Source: CAVPRW01 sp046727435 [NCBI: bacterium] (GTDB lineage: Bacteria > Tectomicrobia > Entotheonellia > J063). Taken from it: DNA of 13,463 nt. Under the pieces are notes generated by a model, which saw only the letters and a list, made by a program, of their open reading frames with translations, was not told the origin of the DNA and did not search any database. This document shows, piece after piece, positions 5,861 to 12,074 of this stretch (position 1 is the stretch's first letter; each line of letters begins with the position of its first letter). A program made the translations under genes and the position numbers. The stretch is taken from NCBI GenBank assembly GCA_046727435.1, contig JBKPCR010000026.1:1-13463 (forward strand), in the 5' to 3' direction.

Positions 5861-8354
5861 GCAGGGGTGGCAGCGGTATGGCTGCGTAGTGGTATCAGTG
5901 TGCCTCGTATCTTGGGTAGGCCTCTTCGCCGGATGCGAGAAAGCCGGCGGAGGCGGGCAGAAAGCTTCGGAATCACCATCGACCACCACGCCACCGAGTT
6001 CCACACCGCCAAGCACTACCCCTCCCACGACCACGCCGCCCACCACCACCCCTCCGACGTCACCCCCCCCCGTGAGCCCGGTGGCCGGCATCACGCTTAC
6101 AGCTGGGGCGACAGCATTGTTGGCTGACGGCGCCAGCTCGACGACGATTACCGCAGCGCTCATCACCCCCAGTGGTGGCCCCGCCGTCGCCGGTACCGCA
6201 GTGATCTTCACGACCGACCTAGGACGTTTCGGTGTCAGTGGTGCCAAGACCGTCACGGCTACCACTTCCGACGACTCCGGGAACGTCGTTGTGCCATTCA
6301 TTAGCGAGGCCGGTGTCGCCGGGATCGCCACCATCATTGCCACTGCTCAGGAGGTCATCCAGAAGGTGACGATTGAACTGGTCGCAGTGGCACCGCCGAC
6401 CGTAACCAGCCAGGTGGCGGACATTGGCTTACAAGCGGGTTCGACGTCCTTGATCGCCAACGGCACCAGCTCGACCTTCATCACGGCCACCCTGATTGCG
6501 TCTACTGGGGATCCGGCGGGTGATGGCATCACAGTCAACTTTGCAACCGACCTCGGCCGCTTCAGCACCGATGGCGCCAAGACCGCGGCGGCAACCACGG
6601 CCGGAGACACCGGCATCGTACGAGTACAGTTTATGAGTGAAAAGGATGTCGTTGGCACCGCCACCATCGTGGCCAATGTCGGCGGTGTGGCTCAGAGCAT
6701 GCAGATCGCGTTGACTGAGGCGGGTGACCCTTCCAGGATCATTCTCCAGGCTGACTCCAATGTCATCTCAATTTTCGGCACAACCGGCATCACCGCGACG
6801 GTGCTCGACGTCGATGGCAATCCCGTCGCCGACGGGACCGCTGTGTCCTTCACCGCCAGCCCCCAGGGCACTGGGGTGACGCAGAGCGCTACCACTATCG
6901 ATGGCCTTGCGGCGGCGATTTTTTCAGCGGGAACGCAGTCGGGGGTCGCTACTGTCGTGGCTACCTCCGGCACAGCCTCAGCGACTATTTCCATCACAAT
7001 CCAATCGGGACCAGCTGGCAGTCTCGAGTTCGTCTCAGCGGTACCAACTGTCATCGGCGTCCGCGGATCAGCCTTACCCCAGAAGTCGACCATCACCTTC
7101 AGAGTACGCGATGTCAATGGCAATCCAGTCGTGGATGGCACCCTCGTGACGTTCACGCTCATCAGTGGTGTCGGTGGGGGCGAAACGCTCGAACCGGCCC
7201 AAGTAGGGACTACAGCCGGACTGGCGTCAACCGTCCTGACCAGCGGCACGGTATCAGGACCGGTACGCGTGCAGGCCAGGGTGACTGTAGGAGCGGTAAC
7301 GCTGACCAGCACCTCGACCAATGTCAGCATTGCCGGTGGCGCTCCCTCGGGGGCACACTTAGGCGTCGCTCCCGCCTTCAGGAACATCGCCGGTCTGGTG
7401 ACCCAGGGGATCATCTGCCCGGTTACGGCCATTGTGGGGGACCGGTTTGGTAACCCCGTTCCCCAGAATACCGCCGTTTCGTTTTTCACCAATGGTGGTG
7501 TTGTTACGCCTCAGGGACTCACGGATGCCCTCGGCAATTCCGTTGGGGTGGAGATCAAAACCGGCCCGCCAACCCCCCATGTCGGAACCACTACTAGCCC
7601 TTCCGATCCGAGGACGGGAATGGTCACCATCATCGCCGTCACGCAGGGAGAGGAAACCTTCATCGATTCCAATGGGAACGGTCTCTTCGATGGTCCTCAA
7701 GAATTTGACCCGAGCGATACAGAGCTCGACACCCCAGAGCCTTTCATCGATCACATTACTCTCTGCAATGGTCTCCCCTTTCCAACTCCGTGCCCAGCTG
7801 ACCCCGTCAATCCACCCATTCTTTCCGGTAACAATCAATTCGACCCCACCGACCGTTTTGAGCTGTTTGTCGATGCCAATGGCGATGGGACGTGGAACCA
7901 ACCCAATGGTGTATGGGATGCCAATAAGCCCATTTTCGCGACCACGACGGTATTGTTTAGCGGGCCAACACAACTGTCCGTCGGCGTGCTGCAGGCTGAT
8001 GGCTCGTGCTCCGGAAATCCATCCGGGTTCAACGTTCCAGATGGAGGCTCCTCCGCGGCCTTCTGCTTCCTAGCTAGGGATCCTGCGGGTCGACCGCTGG
8101 TAGGTGGCACTCAAATCCGTGTGACAACAAGCGCGGGGGCAATTTCAGGCACTAACAGCATCGACCTCCCAGACACGCAGCGCGGAGGTTTTGGCATCAC
8201 ATTCTTCACGTTTGCGGTGGTCGACGATGATCCTGGTGACACTGATCCGCCCTCTGATGCTCTGGTCACGGTGAGCGTTACATCCCCCAGCAGCACAACT
8301 TGTCCTGGTAGGAATGGCGATCGGGCGGTTTCGTTTGCCGGAACAGTGAATTGA
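5850..8354 (+). CDS. Large surface-type lipoprotein with six Ig-like (Big_1/invasin-type) modules
   Basis: 834 residues from GTG 5850, with a strong GGAGGAGG at 5833-5840. The first 11 bases overlap the end of aroB in another frame, so translation is probably coupled. The signal peptide ends in lipobox FAGC, with lipid Cys29. A Gly-rich stretch and a Thr/Pro/Ser linker (about 42-76) follow. Ig-like modules lie at about 80-178, 191-289, 296-386, 392-496, 502-600 and 704-833, recognised by the recurring D-x-x-GNPVxDGT-x-V-x-F pattern. Modules 1 and 2 match at 43 of 78 aligned residues, a tandem duplication. Between modules 5 and 6 lie two Ca-loop-like motifs, DSNGNGLFD (606-614) and DANGDGTWN (675-683). 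Six Cys (523, 639, 648, 720, 739, 818) occur only in the C-terminal third. The likely role is a surface stalk or adhesin; ligand unknown. No catalytic motif is seen. Confidence 0.85.
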   Translation: MQPRQGWQRYGCVVVSVCLVSWVGLFAGCEKAGGGGQKASESPSTTTPPSSTPPSTTPPTTTPPTTTPPTSPPPVSPVAGITLTAGATALLADGASSTTITAALITPSGGPAVAGTAVIFTTDLGRFGVSGAKTVTATTSDDSGNVVVPFISEAGVAGIATIIATAQEVIQKVTIELVAVAPPTVTSQVADIGLQAGSTSLIANGTSSTFITATLIASTGDPAGDGITVNFATDLGRFSTDGAKTAAATTAGDTGIVRVQFMSEKDVVGTATIVANVGGVAQSMQIALTEAGDPSRIILQADSNVISIFGTTGITATVLDVDGNPVADGTAVSFTASPQGTGVTQSATTIDGLAAAIFSAGTQSGVATVVATSGTASATISITIQSGPAGSLEFVSAVPTVIGVRGSALPQKSTITFRVRDVNGNPVVDGTLVTFTLISGVGGGETLEPAQVGTTAGLASTVLTSGTVSGPVRVQARVTVGAVTLTSTSTNVSIAGGAPSGAHLGVAPAFRNIAGLVTQGIICPVTAIVGDRFGNPVPQNTAVSFFTNGGVVTPQGLTDALGNSVGVEIKTGPPTPHVGTTTSPSDPRTGMVTIIAVTQGEETFIDSNGNGLFDGPQEFDPSDTELDTPEPFIDHITLCNGLPFPTPCPADPVNPPILSGNNQFDPTDRFELFVDANGDGTWNQPNGVWDANKPIFATTTVLFSGPTQLSVGVLQADGSCSGNPSGFNVPDGGSSAAFCFLARDPAGRPLVGGTQIRVTTSAGAISGTNSIDLPDTQRGGFGITFFTFAVVDDDPGDTDPPSDALVTVSVTSPSSTTCPGRNGDRAVSFAGTVN
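5982..6071 (+). repeat. Pro/Thr-coding low-complexity repeat ending in a C9 tract
   Basis: Degenerate repeats of about 4-5 codons encode Thr-Thr-Pro-Pro units in the linker just after the lipidated N-terminus. They end in nine consecutive C (6063-6071, codons Pro72-Pro74). Losing one C puts TGA at 6073-6075 in frame (74-residue product). Gaining one C gives TGA at 6125-6127 (92-residue product). The homopolymer sits where phase-variable surface genes often carry theirs, but variation cannot be seen in a single sequence. Confidence 0.7.
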
Positions 8355-8388
8355 ATCCAGTGTCCGTGGGAGGTTGTCTTGCGTTGGA

Positions 8389-8420
8389 GGGATGGTGAAG
8401 GAGTTGCTTGGCACCATCTC
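8389..8420 (+). terminator. Stem-loop after the Ig lipoprotein gene (weak terminator candidate)
   Basis: GGGATGGTG (8389-8397) pairs with CACCATCTC (8412-8420) over 9 pairs including one G-U, with a 14-base loop. It lies 35 bases after the lipoprotein stop. No T run follows, so it may be an RNA-stabilising hairpin, or have no role. The rest of the 185-base gap up to 8539 shows no gene and no convincing promoter. Confidence 0.25.
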
Positions 8421-8539
8421 ACACGGCGTTCCGTCCTCGCGGATTGGTATGGCTGAAAGCCTATCCCCATGGGCTTGTAAACTGACGCCAATAAAGGTTG
8501 CTGATGCCCTACTGGGGTGGGCGTTTAAGGGGGGTGGCA

Positions 8540-9439
8540 ATGCTAAATAAAACCGCGCGGTTAACTATCGCCATGATCGCCATGCCTGCGTTGATGGGCA
8601 TCACCGAGCTGGCTCATGGCCATCAGCCGACGGCGTACATCACCTTGCGCCCCGTGAACACCGGGCAAACCTACGTTCCCTCCTTGCGGCTCTTCCGTAC
8701 TCCGATCGCTGGGCGGGCGCAAGTCATCACAGTATACCGGGTGGCCATCTTGCCATTCGCTGATTATTCACATCAGCAACCGTTTGTCCGAGCCCTTGAG
8801 TGGGGTGGAAATCGCATCATCATCGAAACCCTTACCGACCACTTTATCAGTCATGGCATCGGAGTAGCCTTGCAGGATGACCTCAACGCCTTGCTGGTCG
8901 CCGATGGGATTCTGCGTCCACCCCAAAGCGCCTCGCCAAGTCCAGAAATGAGTCCACAGGATCAGTTTGCGCAACGAATGTCTATCTCCGACACGCCCGA
9001 GTATGAGCTGGTCTGGGGCATGCATGATTCAGTGACGCGCGAAGAATTGTATTCCGCAGTGATGTCCCAAGACTATCTCAGAATGGGCGGCCTGACCATC
9101 CATTCAGCAAGCGAGCCATACCTGCAGGGTGTAACTGAGGGACTGCCAAAAGGCAAAATCATTGAACTTGGCCAGGCGCTGGATGTCGATCTCATCATCC
9201 GCGGCAGGATCCTGGAATCTGGTTTCATGCCTTCTGACCCACGGTCGTCTGTAGTGCAAATCCGTATCTATGCGCAGGATGCCAAGAGCGGAGAGCTCTT
9301 TTGGTCAAACCGCGCCGAGTTTGAGGTCAGACCCAGCGGTCGCTGGTTCTCACCCGCACCCGATCCCAAAGCACTATACGAGCGCGCTGTCCGAGAGGTG
9401 ATCAACGTGCTCATGGCCGATTTCTTCGGAGAGCGGTAG
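8540..9439 (+). CDS. Secreted protein with CsgG/LpoB-like pattern, function unknown
   Basis: 299 residues from ATG 8540, chosen because of the purine-rich AAGGGGGG at 8527-8534 and because a Sec signal peptide begins there (hydrophobic 8-22, likely cleavage after ELAHG at 27). There is no lipobox. The in-frame TTG 8498 would add 14 polar residues ahead of the signal. Residues about 67-123 (VAILPFADYS, then a helix-rich IETLTDHF, then LQDDLNALLVADGIL) and 205-262 (GKIIELGQALDVDLIIRGRI, then VVQIRIYAQDAKSGELFWSN) follow the strand-helix order of the CsgG/LpoB/TolB-N type fold found in outer-membrane-linked periplasmic proteins. A polar insert (about 125-200) and an amphipathic C-terminal helix (AVREVINVLMADFFG) are also seen. 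The fold assignment is from pattern, not a search. It follows the Ig lipoprotein by 185 bases and may work with it. Confidence 0.72.
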   Translation: MLNKTARLTIAMIAMPALMGITELAHGHQPTAYITLRPVNTGQTYVPSLRLFRTPIAGRAQVITVYRVAILPFADYSHQQPFVRALEWGGNRIIIETLTDHFISHGIGVALQDDLNALLVADGILRPPQSASPSPEMSPQDQFAQRMSISDTPEYELVWGMHDSVTREELYSAVMSQDYLRMGGLTIHSASEPYLQGVTEGLPKGKIIELGQALDVDLIIRGRILESGFMPSDPRSSVVQIRIYAQDAKSGELFWSNRAEFEVRPSGRWFSPAPDPKALYERAVREVINVLMADFFGER

Positions 9440-9538
9440 AAGCGTGTTTATCACCACCTGACCGCATCCTCCTCTTGATAAGCCCGCCCAGTGCTCCCAT
9501 ACTCACCATCGAGAGGTATGCCCTCTTTCAAACGCAGC

Positions 9539-9567
9539 TTGCACCCGCATATGAAGTTGAGTAAAGT
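9539..9567 (+). promoter_or_regulatory. Sigma70-type promoter for moaDE
   Basis: TTGCAC (9539-9544) and TAAAGT (9562-9567) are separated by 17 bp, the ideal spacing, 75 bases before the moaD start and in a 203-base gap after the preceding gene. The -10 region is inside the 14-base motif shared with the aroB upstream region. A weak 6-bp hairpin at 9511-9527 just upstream may end the previous transcript. Expected transcription start is near 9574. Confidence 0.5.
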
Positions 9568-9583
9568 GAGGTAGTAAAAAGTC

Positions 9584-9595
9584 CTGAGATCTCAG
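9584..9595. promoter_or_regulatory. Perfect 12-bp palindrome in the moaD leader (operator candidate)
   Basis: CTGAGATCTCAG is a perfect palindrome about 10 bases downstream of the predicted transcription start, a position where a bound repressor would block RNA polymerase. It shares the GAGA/TCTC core with the palindrome at 4597-4608 upstream of aroB, but with different central spacing. No regulator gene lies in the window. Confidence 0.35.
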
Positions 9596-9642
9596 AATCT
9601 GATGGGATGTTATCGCTATCCCCATTGCAGGAGCACGTGTGC

Positions 9643-9891
9643 ATGAAGGTCAAGACGAAATTTTTCGCCGCCATTAAGGACATCGTGGGGACCCCGGAGG
9701 TCGAGCTCGATCTTCCTGACGGCATCACGGCTGGGGATCTCTTTCAACAGTATTGTCAGCAGCATACACCACTGAGTCGCTACGCCAACAATACCATGAT
9801 CTCCGTTAATCTCGAGTTCGTTCCCCCTGAAACGCGCTTACGCGAAGGGGACGAGATCGCCTTCATCCCGCCCGTGAGCGGGGGAAACTAG
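9643..9891 (+). CDS. moaD: Molybdopterin synthase small (sulfur-carrier) subunit MoaD
   Basis: 82 residues from ATG 9643, with AGGAG at 9629-9633. The ATG at 9607 would add 12 residues and would place the ribosome-binding site inside the gene. MoaD has a ubiquitin-like beta-grasp fold and, as a C-terminal thiocarboxylate, gives sulfur to precursor Z in the MoaD2-MoaE2 synthase. The pattern KFFAAIKDIVGTPEVELDLP, then VNLEFVPPETRLREGDEIAFIPPVSGG, is typical. Oddly, the chain ends Gly-Gly-Asn; the family usually ends in Gly-Gly, which is the residue adenylated by MoeB. A one-base change in the preceding G run would not restore a GG end, so the Asn is probably real. moaE follows 36 bases later. 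Confidence 0.9.
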   Translation: MKVKTKFFAAIKDIVGTPEVELDLPDGITAGDLFQQYCQQHTPLSRYANNTMISVNLEFVPPETRLREGDEIAFIPPVSGGN

Positions 9892-9927
9892 GCCACGGCA
9901 CACGGATCAACCTCTGAGGATATCGCC

Positions 9928-10338
9928 ATGATCGACATCGTTGACACAGATATCGAGATAGAGCCACTGGTGCAAGATGTGCGCAAAAATTCGAATGGCG
10001 CGGTGGTCACCTTTCTGGGCGTGGTGCGAGGCTTCTCACGTGGTCGCAATGTGCTCTATCTGGAGTACGAGGCCTATCGGGAGATGGCGGTGCGCAAGAT
10101 GCAGCAGGTTGCGGACGAAGTGCGGGAGAAATGGACCATCGATGATATCGCCATGGTGCACCGTGTCGGACACCTCGAAGTCGGCGAGCGCAGCGTAGCC
10201 ATCGCCATCGGTGCCCCGCATCGTAAGGCCGCCTTCGAAGCCTGCGAATATGCCATCGATCGCCTGAAAGAAATCGTCCCGATCTGGAAGAAAGAAGTCT
10301 GGGAAGGCGGGGAGGCCTGGATCGACGACCGACCGTGA
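9928..10338 (+). CDS. moaE: Molybdopterin synthase catalytic subunit MoaE
   Basis: 136 residues. MoaE binds cyclic pyranopterin monophosphate and receives two sulfurs from MoaD to make molybdopterin. GAGGA at 9916-9920 precedes ATG 9928. Conserved elements are GAVVTFLGVVRGFSRG, YLEYEAYREMA, the VHRVGHLEVGE strand, APHRKAAFEACEYAIDRLKE and the catalytic-lysine segment VPIWKKE, which holds the Lys pair known from the E. coli enzyme. It is in the same direction as moaD and probably co-transcribed from the 9539 promoter. No other mo genes are in the window. Confidence 0.96.
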   Translation: MIDIVDTDIEIEPLVQDVRKNSNGAVVTFLGVVRGFSRGRNVLYLEYEAYREMAVRKMQQVADEVREKWTIDDIAMVHRVGHLEVGERSVAIAIGAPHRKAAFEACEYAIDRLKEIVPIWKKEVWEGGEAWIDDRP

Positions 10339-10356
10339 ATTTCACAGGGAATGGCT

Positions 10357-10410
10357 ATGGCCCTTGATCGGTGGCTGTATCAGACTGCTCTTCAAATGGC
10401 CCGTTCATGA
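10357..10410 (+). CDS. Possible 17-codon leader ORF overlapping the next gene's start
   Basis: ATG 10357 is preceded by AGGGA (10346-10350) at 6 bases and encodes MALDRWLYQTALQMARS. Its TGA (10408-10410) overlaps the ATG at 10407 of the binding-protein gene, as in translationally coupled pairs. The ATG at 10407 has no Shine-Dalgarno of its own, which is the main argument that this frame is translated. The peptide resembles no family that I recognise. Confidence 0.3.
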   Translation: MALDRWLYQTALQMARS

Positions 10411-11567
10411 TCGCCCTTACCGTTGGCGCGGCTCTGTCGCAAACCGGTAGGTATGCGCTGCAAGGACAGCAAGCGCTCCAGGGGCTCTGTCTGTGGGTTG
10501 AGGAGACGAACGCGCACGGAGGGCTCTTCGTCCCTGAGCGTCGTCAGGCGGTTTCGCTCCAGCTCATCGCGTATGATGATCACAGCCGCCGCACTGACGT
10601 GGAGCGGCTGACTACACAGCTCATTTACGACGATCGGGTGGATTTCCTGATCGGGCCGTACAGCAGCGGTCTGGTGTACGCTGCCGCAGCGATCGCGGAG
10701 GCACATCAAAAGCTGCTATGGAACCATGGTGGCTCGTCAGACGCCATTATGCGCCAGGGCTTCCGCTGGTCGGTGCATCTCCCTACCCCGGCTAGTGGCT
10801 ATTTTGCCGGACTCTTTGCCTGTTTGCTCCGGCATGGGATGGAGGCGGGAGGTGTGGTGATCGTCAAACGTCAGCGCGGGACATTTTCGACCGAAGTCGC
10901 CGCTGGTGCGCAAGAGCAGGCAGAACGTGACGGCTTTACCATGCTGCCCCCCTTTATTTATCCTGACGATCCGAATCACCTTGCGAGTCTTGCAGAAGCG
11001 CTCGTGGCGGCCGACCCAGCCGTGCTCATTGCCGTGGGACGTTACGACGACGACGTGGCCCTGATCCGAACCATGGCGCAAATGTCTTGTGGGGTCAGGG
11101 TCATCGCTGCGGTTGGGGCGCCCATGCAGGCCTTCTGGACTGACCTCCAAGCGATGGCCGACGGCTGTATTGGCCCAAGTCAATGGGAGCCGGGAGCCGC
11201 GCGAGCCCCTGACGTTGGGGTGTCTTCGGCCGTGTTCATCGAGCGCTTCCGCCAGCGCTTTGGCCAGATTCCCGACTATCCTGCGGCGCAAGCCTATGCG
11301 GCGGGATTAATTCTCCAGCACTGCGTAGCTTTGGCTGGAACATACAGTGATGTCACGCTACGGGCAGCAGCCGATACGCTAACGTACCGAACATTCTATG
11401 GAGATTTTCGCCTAGAGGCTGAAACTGGTAGGCAGGTTGGTCATGAGGCTCTGCTGGTGCAGTGGCAGGGACGCAAGAAGCAGGTGGTGTGGCCGGCGGA
11501 AGTAGCGCAGACGGCACTAGTTTATCCGCTGCGATCCTCATTCCCTCTCCCCCCGGGAAAGGGCTAG
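10407..11567 (+). CDS. Peripla_BP_6-type ligand-binding protein (branched-chain amino acid/amide type) without signal peptide
   Basis: 386 residues from ATG 10407; a GTG at 10371 would add 12 polar residues. The family is the type I periplasmic-binding fold used by branched-chain amino acid/amide ABC transporters and by the cytosolic sensor AmiC. Visible: the first strand IALTVGAALSQTGRYALQGQ directly at the N-terminus, DDRVDFLIGPYSSGL (about 75-89), the hinge-region WNHGGSSDAI, and the second-lobe VVIVKRQRGTFSTEV. A TGA at 10365 closes the frame upstream, so no room exists for a signal peptide, and no lipobox is present. No transporter permease or ATPase gene is adjacent. The last seven codons and stop (11544-11567) come from the inverted-repeat element. 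It could be a cytosolic ligand sensor, or a binding-protein gene that has lost its export signal. Confidence 0.85.
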   Translation: MIALTVGAALSQTGRYALQGQQALQGLCLWVEETNAHGGLFVPERRQAVSLQLIAYDDHSRRTDVERLTTQLIYDDRVDFLIGPYSSGLVYAAAAIAEAHQKLLWNHGGSSDAIMRQGFRWSVHLPTPASGYFAGLFACLLRHGMEAGGVVIVKRQRGTFSTEVAAGAQEQAERDGFTMLPPFIYPDDPNHLASLAEALVAADPAVLIAVGRYDDDVALIRTMAQMSCGVRVIAAVGAPMQAFWTDLQAMADGCIGPSQWEPGAARAPDVGVSSAVFIERFRQRFGQIPDYPAAQAYAAGLILQHCVALAGTYSDVTLRAAADTLTYRTFYGDFRLEAETGRQVGHEALLVQWQGRKKQVVWPAEVAQTALVYPLRSSFPLPPGKG

Positions 11568-11637
11568 GGTGAGGGTGGCAGGGCAGGATCGAGCGTTTGG
11601 GCTTCCCTCACCCCGGCCCTCTCCCACTGGGAGAGGG
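11543..11637. repeat. REP-like inverted repeat pair between convergent genes
   Basis: Two 33-base arms (11543-11575 and 11605-11637) are inverted copies matching at 27 of 33 positions, separated by 29 bases. The right arm itself contains a perfect 9-bp hairpin, CCCTCTCCC-ACT-GGGAGAGGG (11617-11637). The left arm carries a weaker version. The type (CCCTCACCC... CCCTCTCCC... GGGAGAGGG) resembles dispersed palindromic elements common in GC-rich bacteria. It lies between the convergent + and - units, overlaps the 3' end of the binding-protein gene and supplies its stop. It may act as a two-way transcription block, but no T runs follow the stems on either strand. Confidence 0.75.
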
Positions 11638-11675
11638 GAAAAAGATGCTGCCTACCGGAAGGGAAGAGAGAGTTA

Positions 11676-12062
11676 TTATGGACTGAGCCCGAGTGTCTCG
11701 TGGGCCTCCGGTGGCAAATTGCCGTGGGCGATATCGATCGCGACCCATAGGACATTGCGCCCGATCTCTTCGTTCTTGACCAGGATTTTCACGCCCCAAT
11801 CTCCGCCGTAGATGATCACCCCTTCATCGCCCTCAGGATCGATGACCCGTTGGGCATAAGCGGAAGTAGAACTCCCCCCCTGCTGGCTCGACCAGCCCCA
11901 GATATCCGCCCAGATAAATTCTTCGGTGAAGCGGTCTGTTCCATCGGACATGGTTTTCCAGCGTACACGGACGCGGGAGATCTCGACCGGAGGTGAAACT
12001 TCCTGGAGCTCGGTCGGTTCGAGGTCAACACAATTGGGATTGCCCTCGACGCGCAGGATCAT
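11676..12062 (-). CDS. Hypothetical protein downstream of an acyl-CoA mutase gene
   Basis: 128 residues. I do not recognise the family. It starts 12 bases after the mutase stop, with GAGG just upstream on the minus strand, so the two are probably co-transcribed. The sequence is acidic and rich in short beta-type stretches (VEISRVRVRW, EGVIIYGGDWGVKILV, NVLWVAIDIAHG), with no signal peptide or membrane segment. The Trp-rich stretch IWADIWGWSS is followed by Gln-Gln-Gly-Gly encoded across a G7 tract (11874-11880). It lacks the DxHxxG motif of a B12-binding domain and is not the mutase small subunit. It does not resemble MeaB GTPase or methylmalonyl-CoA epimerase either. Confidence 0.75.
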   Translation of the reverse strand: MILRVEGNPNCVDLEPTELQEVSPPVEISRVRVRWKTMSDGTDRFTEEFIWADIWGWSSQQGGSSTSAYAQRVIDPEGDEGVIIYGGDWGVKILVKNEEIGRNVLWVAIDIAHGNLPPEAHETLGLSP

Positions 12063-12074
12063 GGCCAGCCTCGT

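Noticed and set aside
5982-6071. Tandem repeats considered as a CRISPR-like array
   Set aside because: The units are 12-15 bases, lack unique spacers, and are in-frame Pro/Thr codons.
5828-6343. 171-codon minus-strand frame with Gly-Gly-Val-Val repeats
   Set aside because: The repeats are the reverse complement of the Pro/Thr linker of the lipoprotein, not an independent gene.
6692-7492. 266-codon open frame on the minus strand
   Set aside because: It lies entirely inside the Ig lipoprotein gene, has a low-complexity Val/Thr/Pro composition mirrored from the Thr/Ala/Gly-rich sense strand, and matches no family I know.
8420-8500. Possible cyclic-di-GMP (GEMM) riboswitch before the CsgG-like gene
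   Set aside because: GGCTGAAAGCC and a GACGCC segment recall it loosely, but the conserved ACGCAAAGCC core and the paired GGTAGC-type stem are absent.
9511-9528. Hairpin GAGAGG/CCTCTT as an intrinsic terminator
   Set aside because: The stem is only six pairs including a G-U, and just one or two T follow before C; too weak to call.
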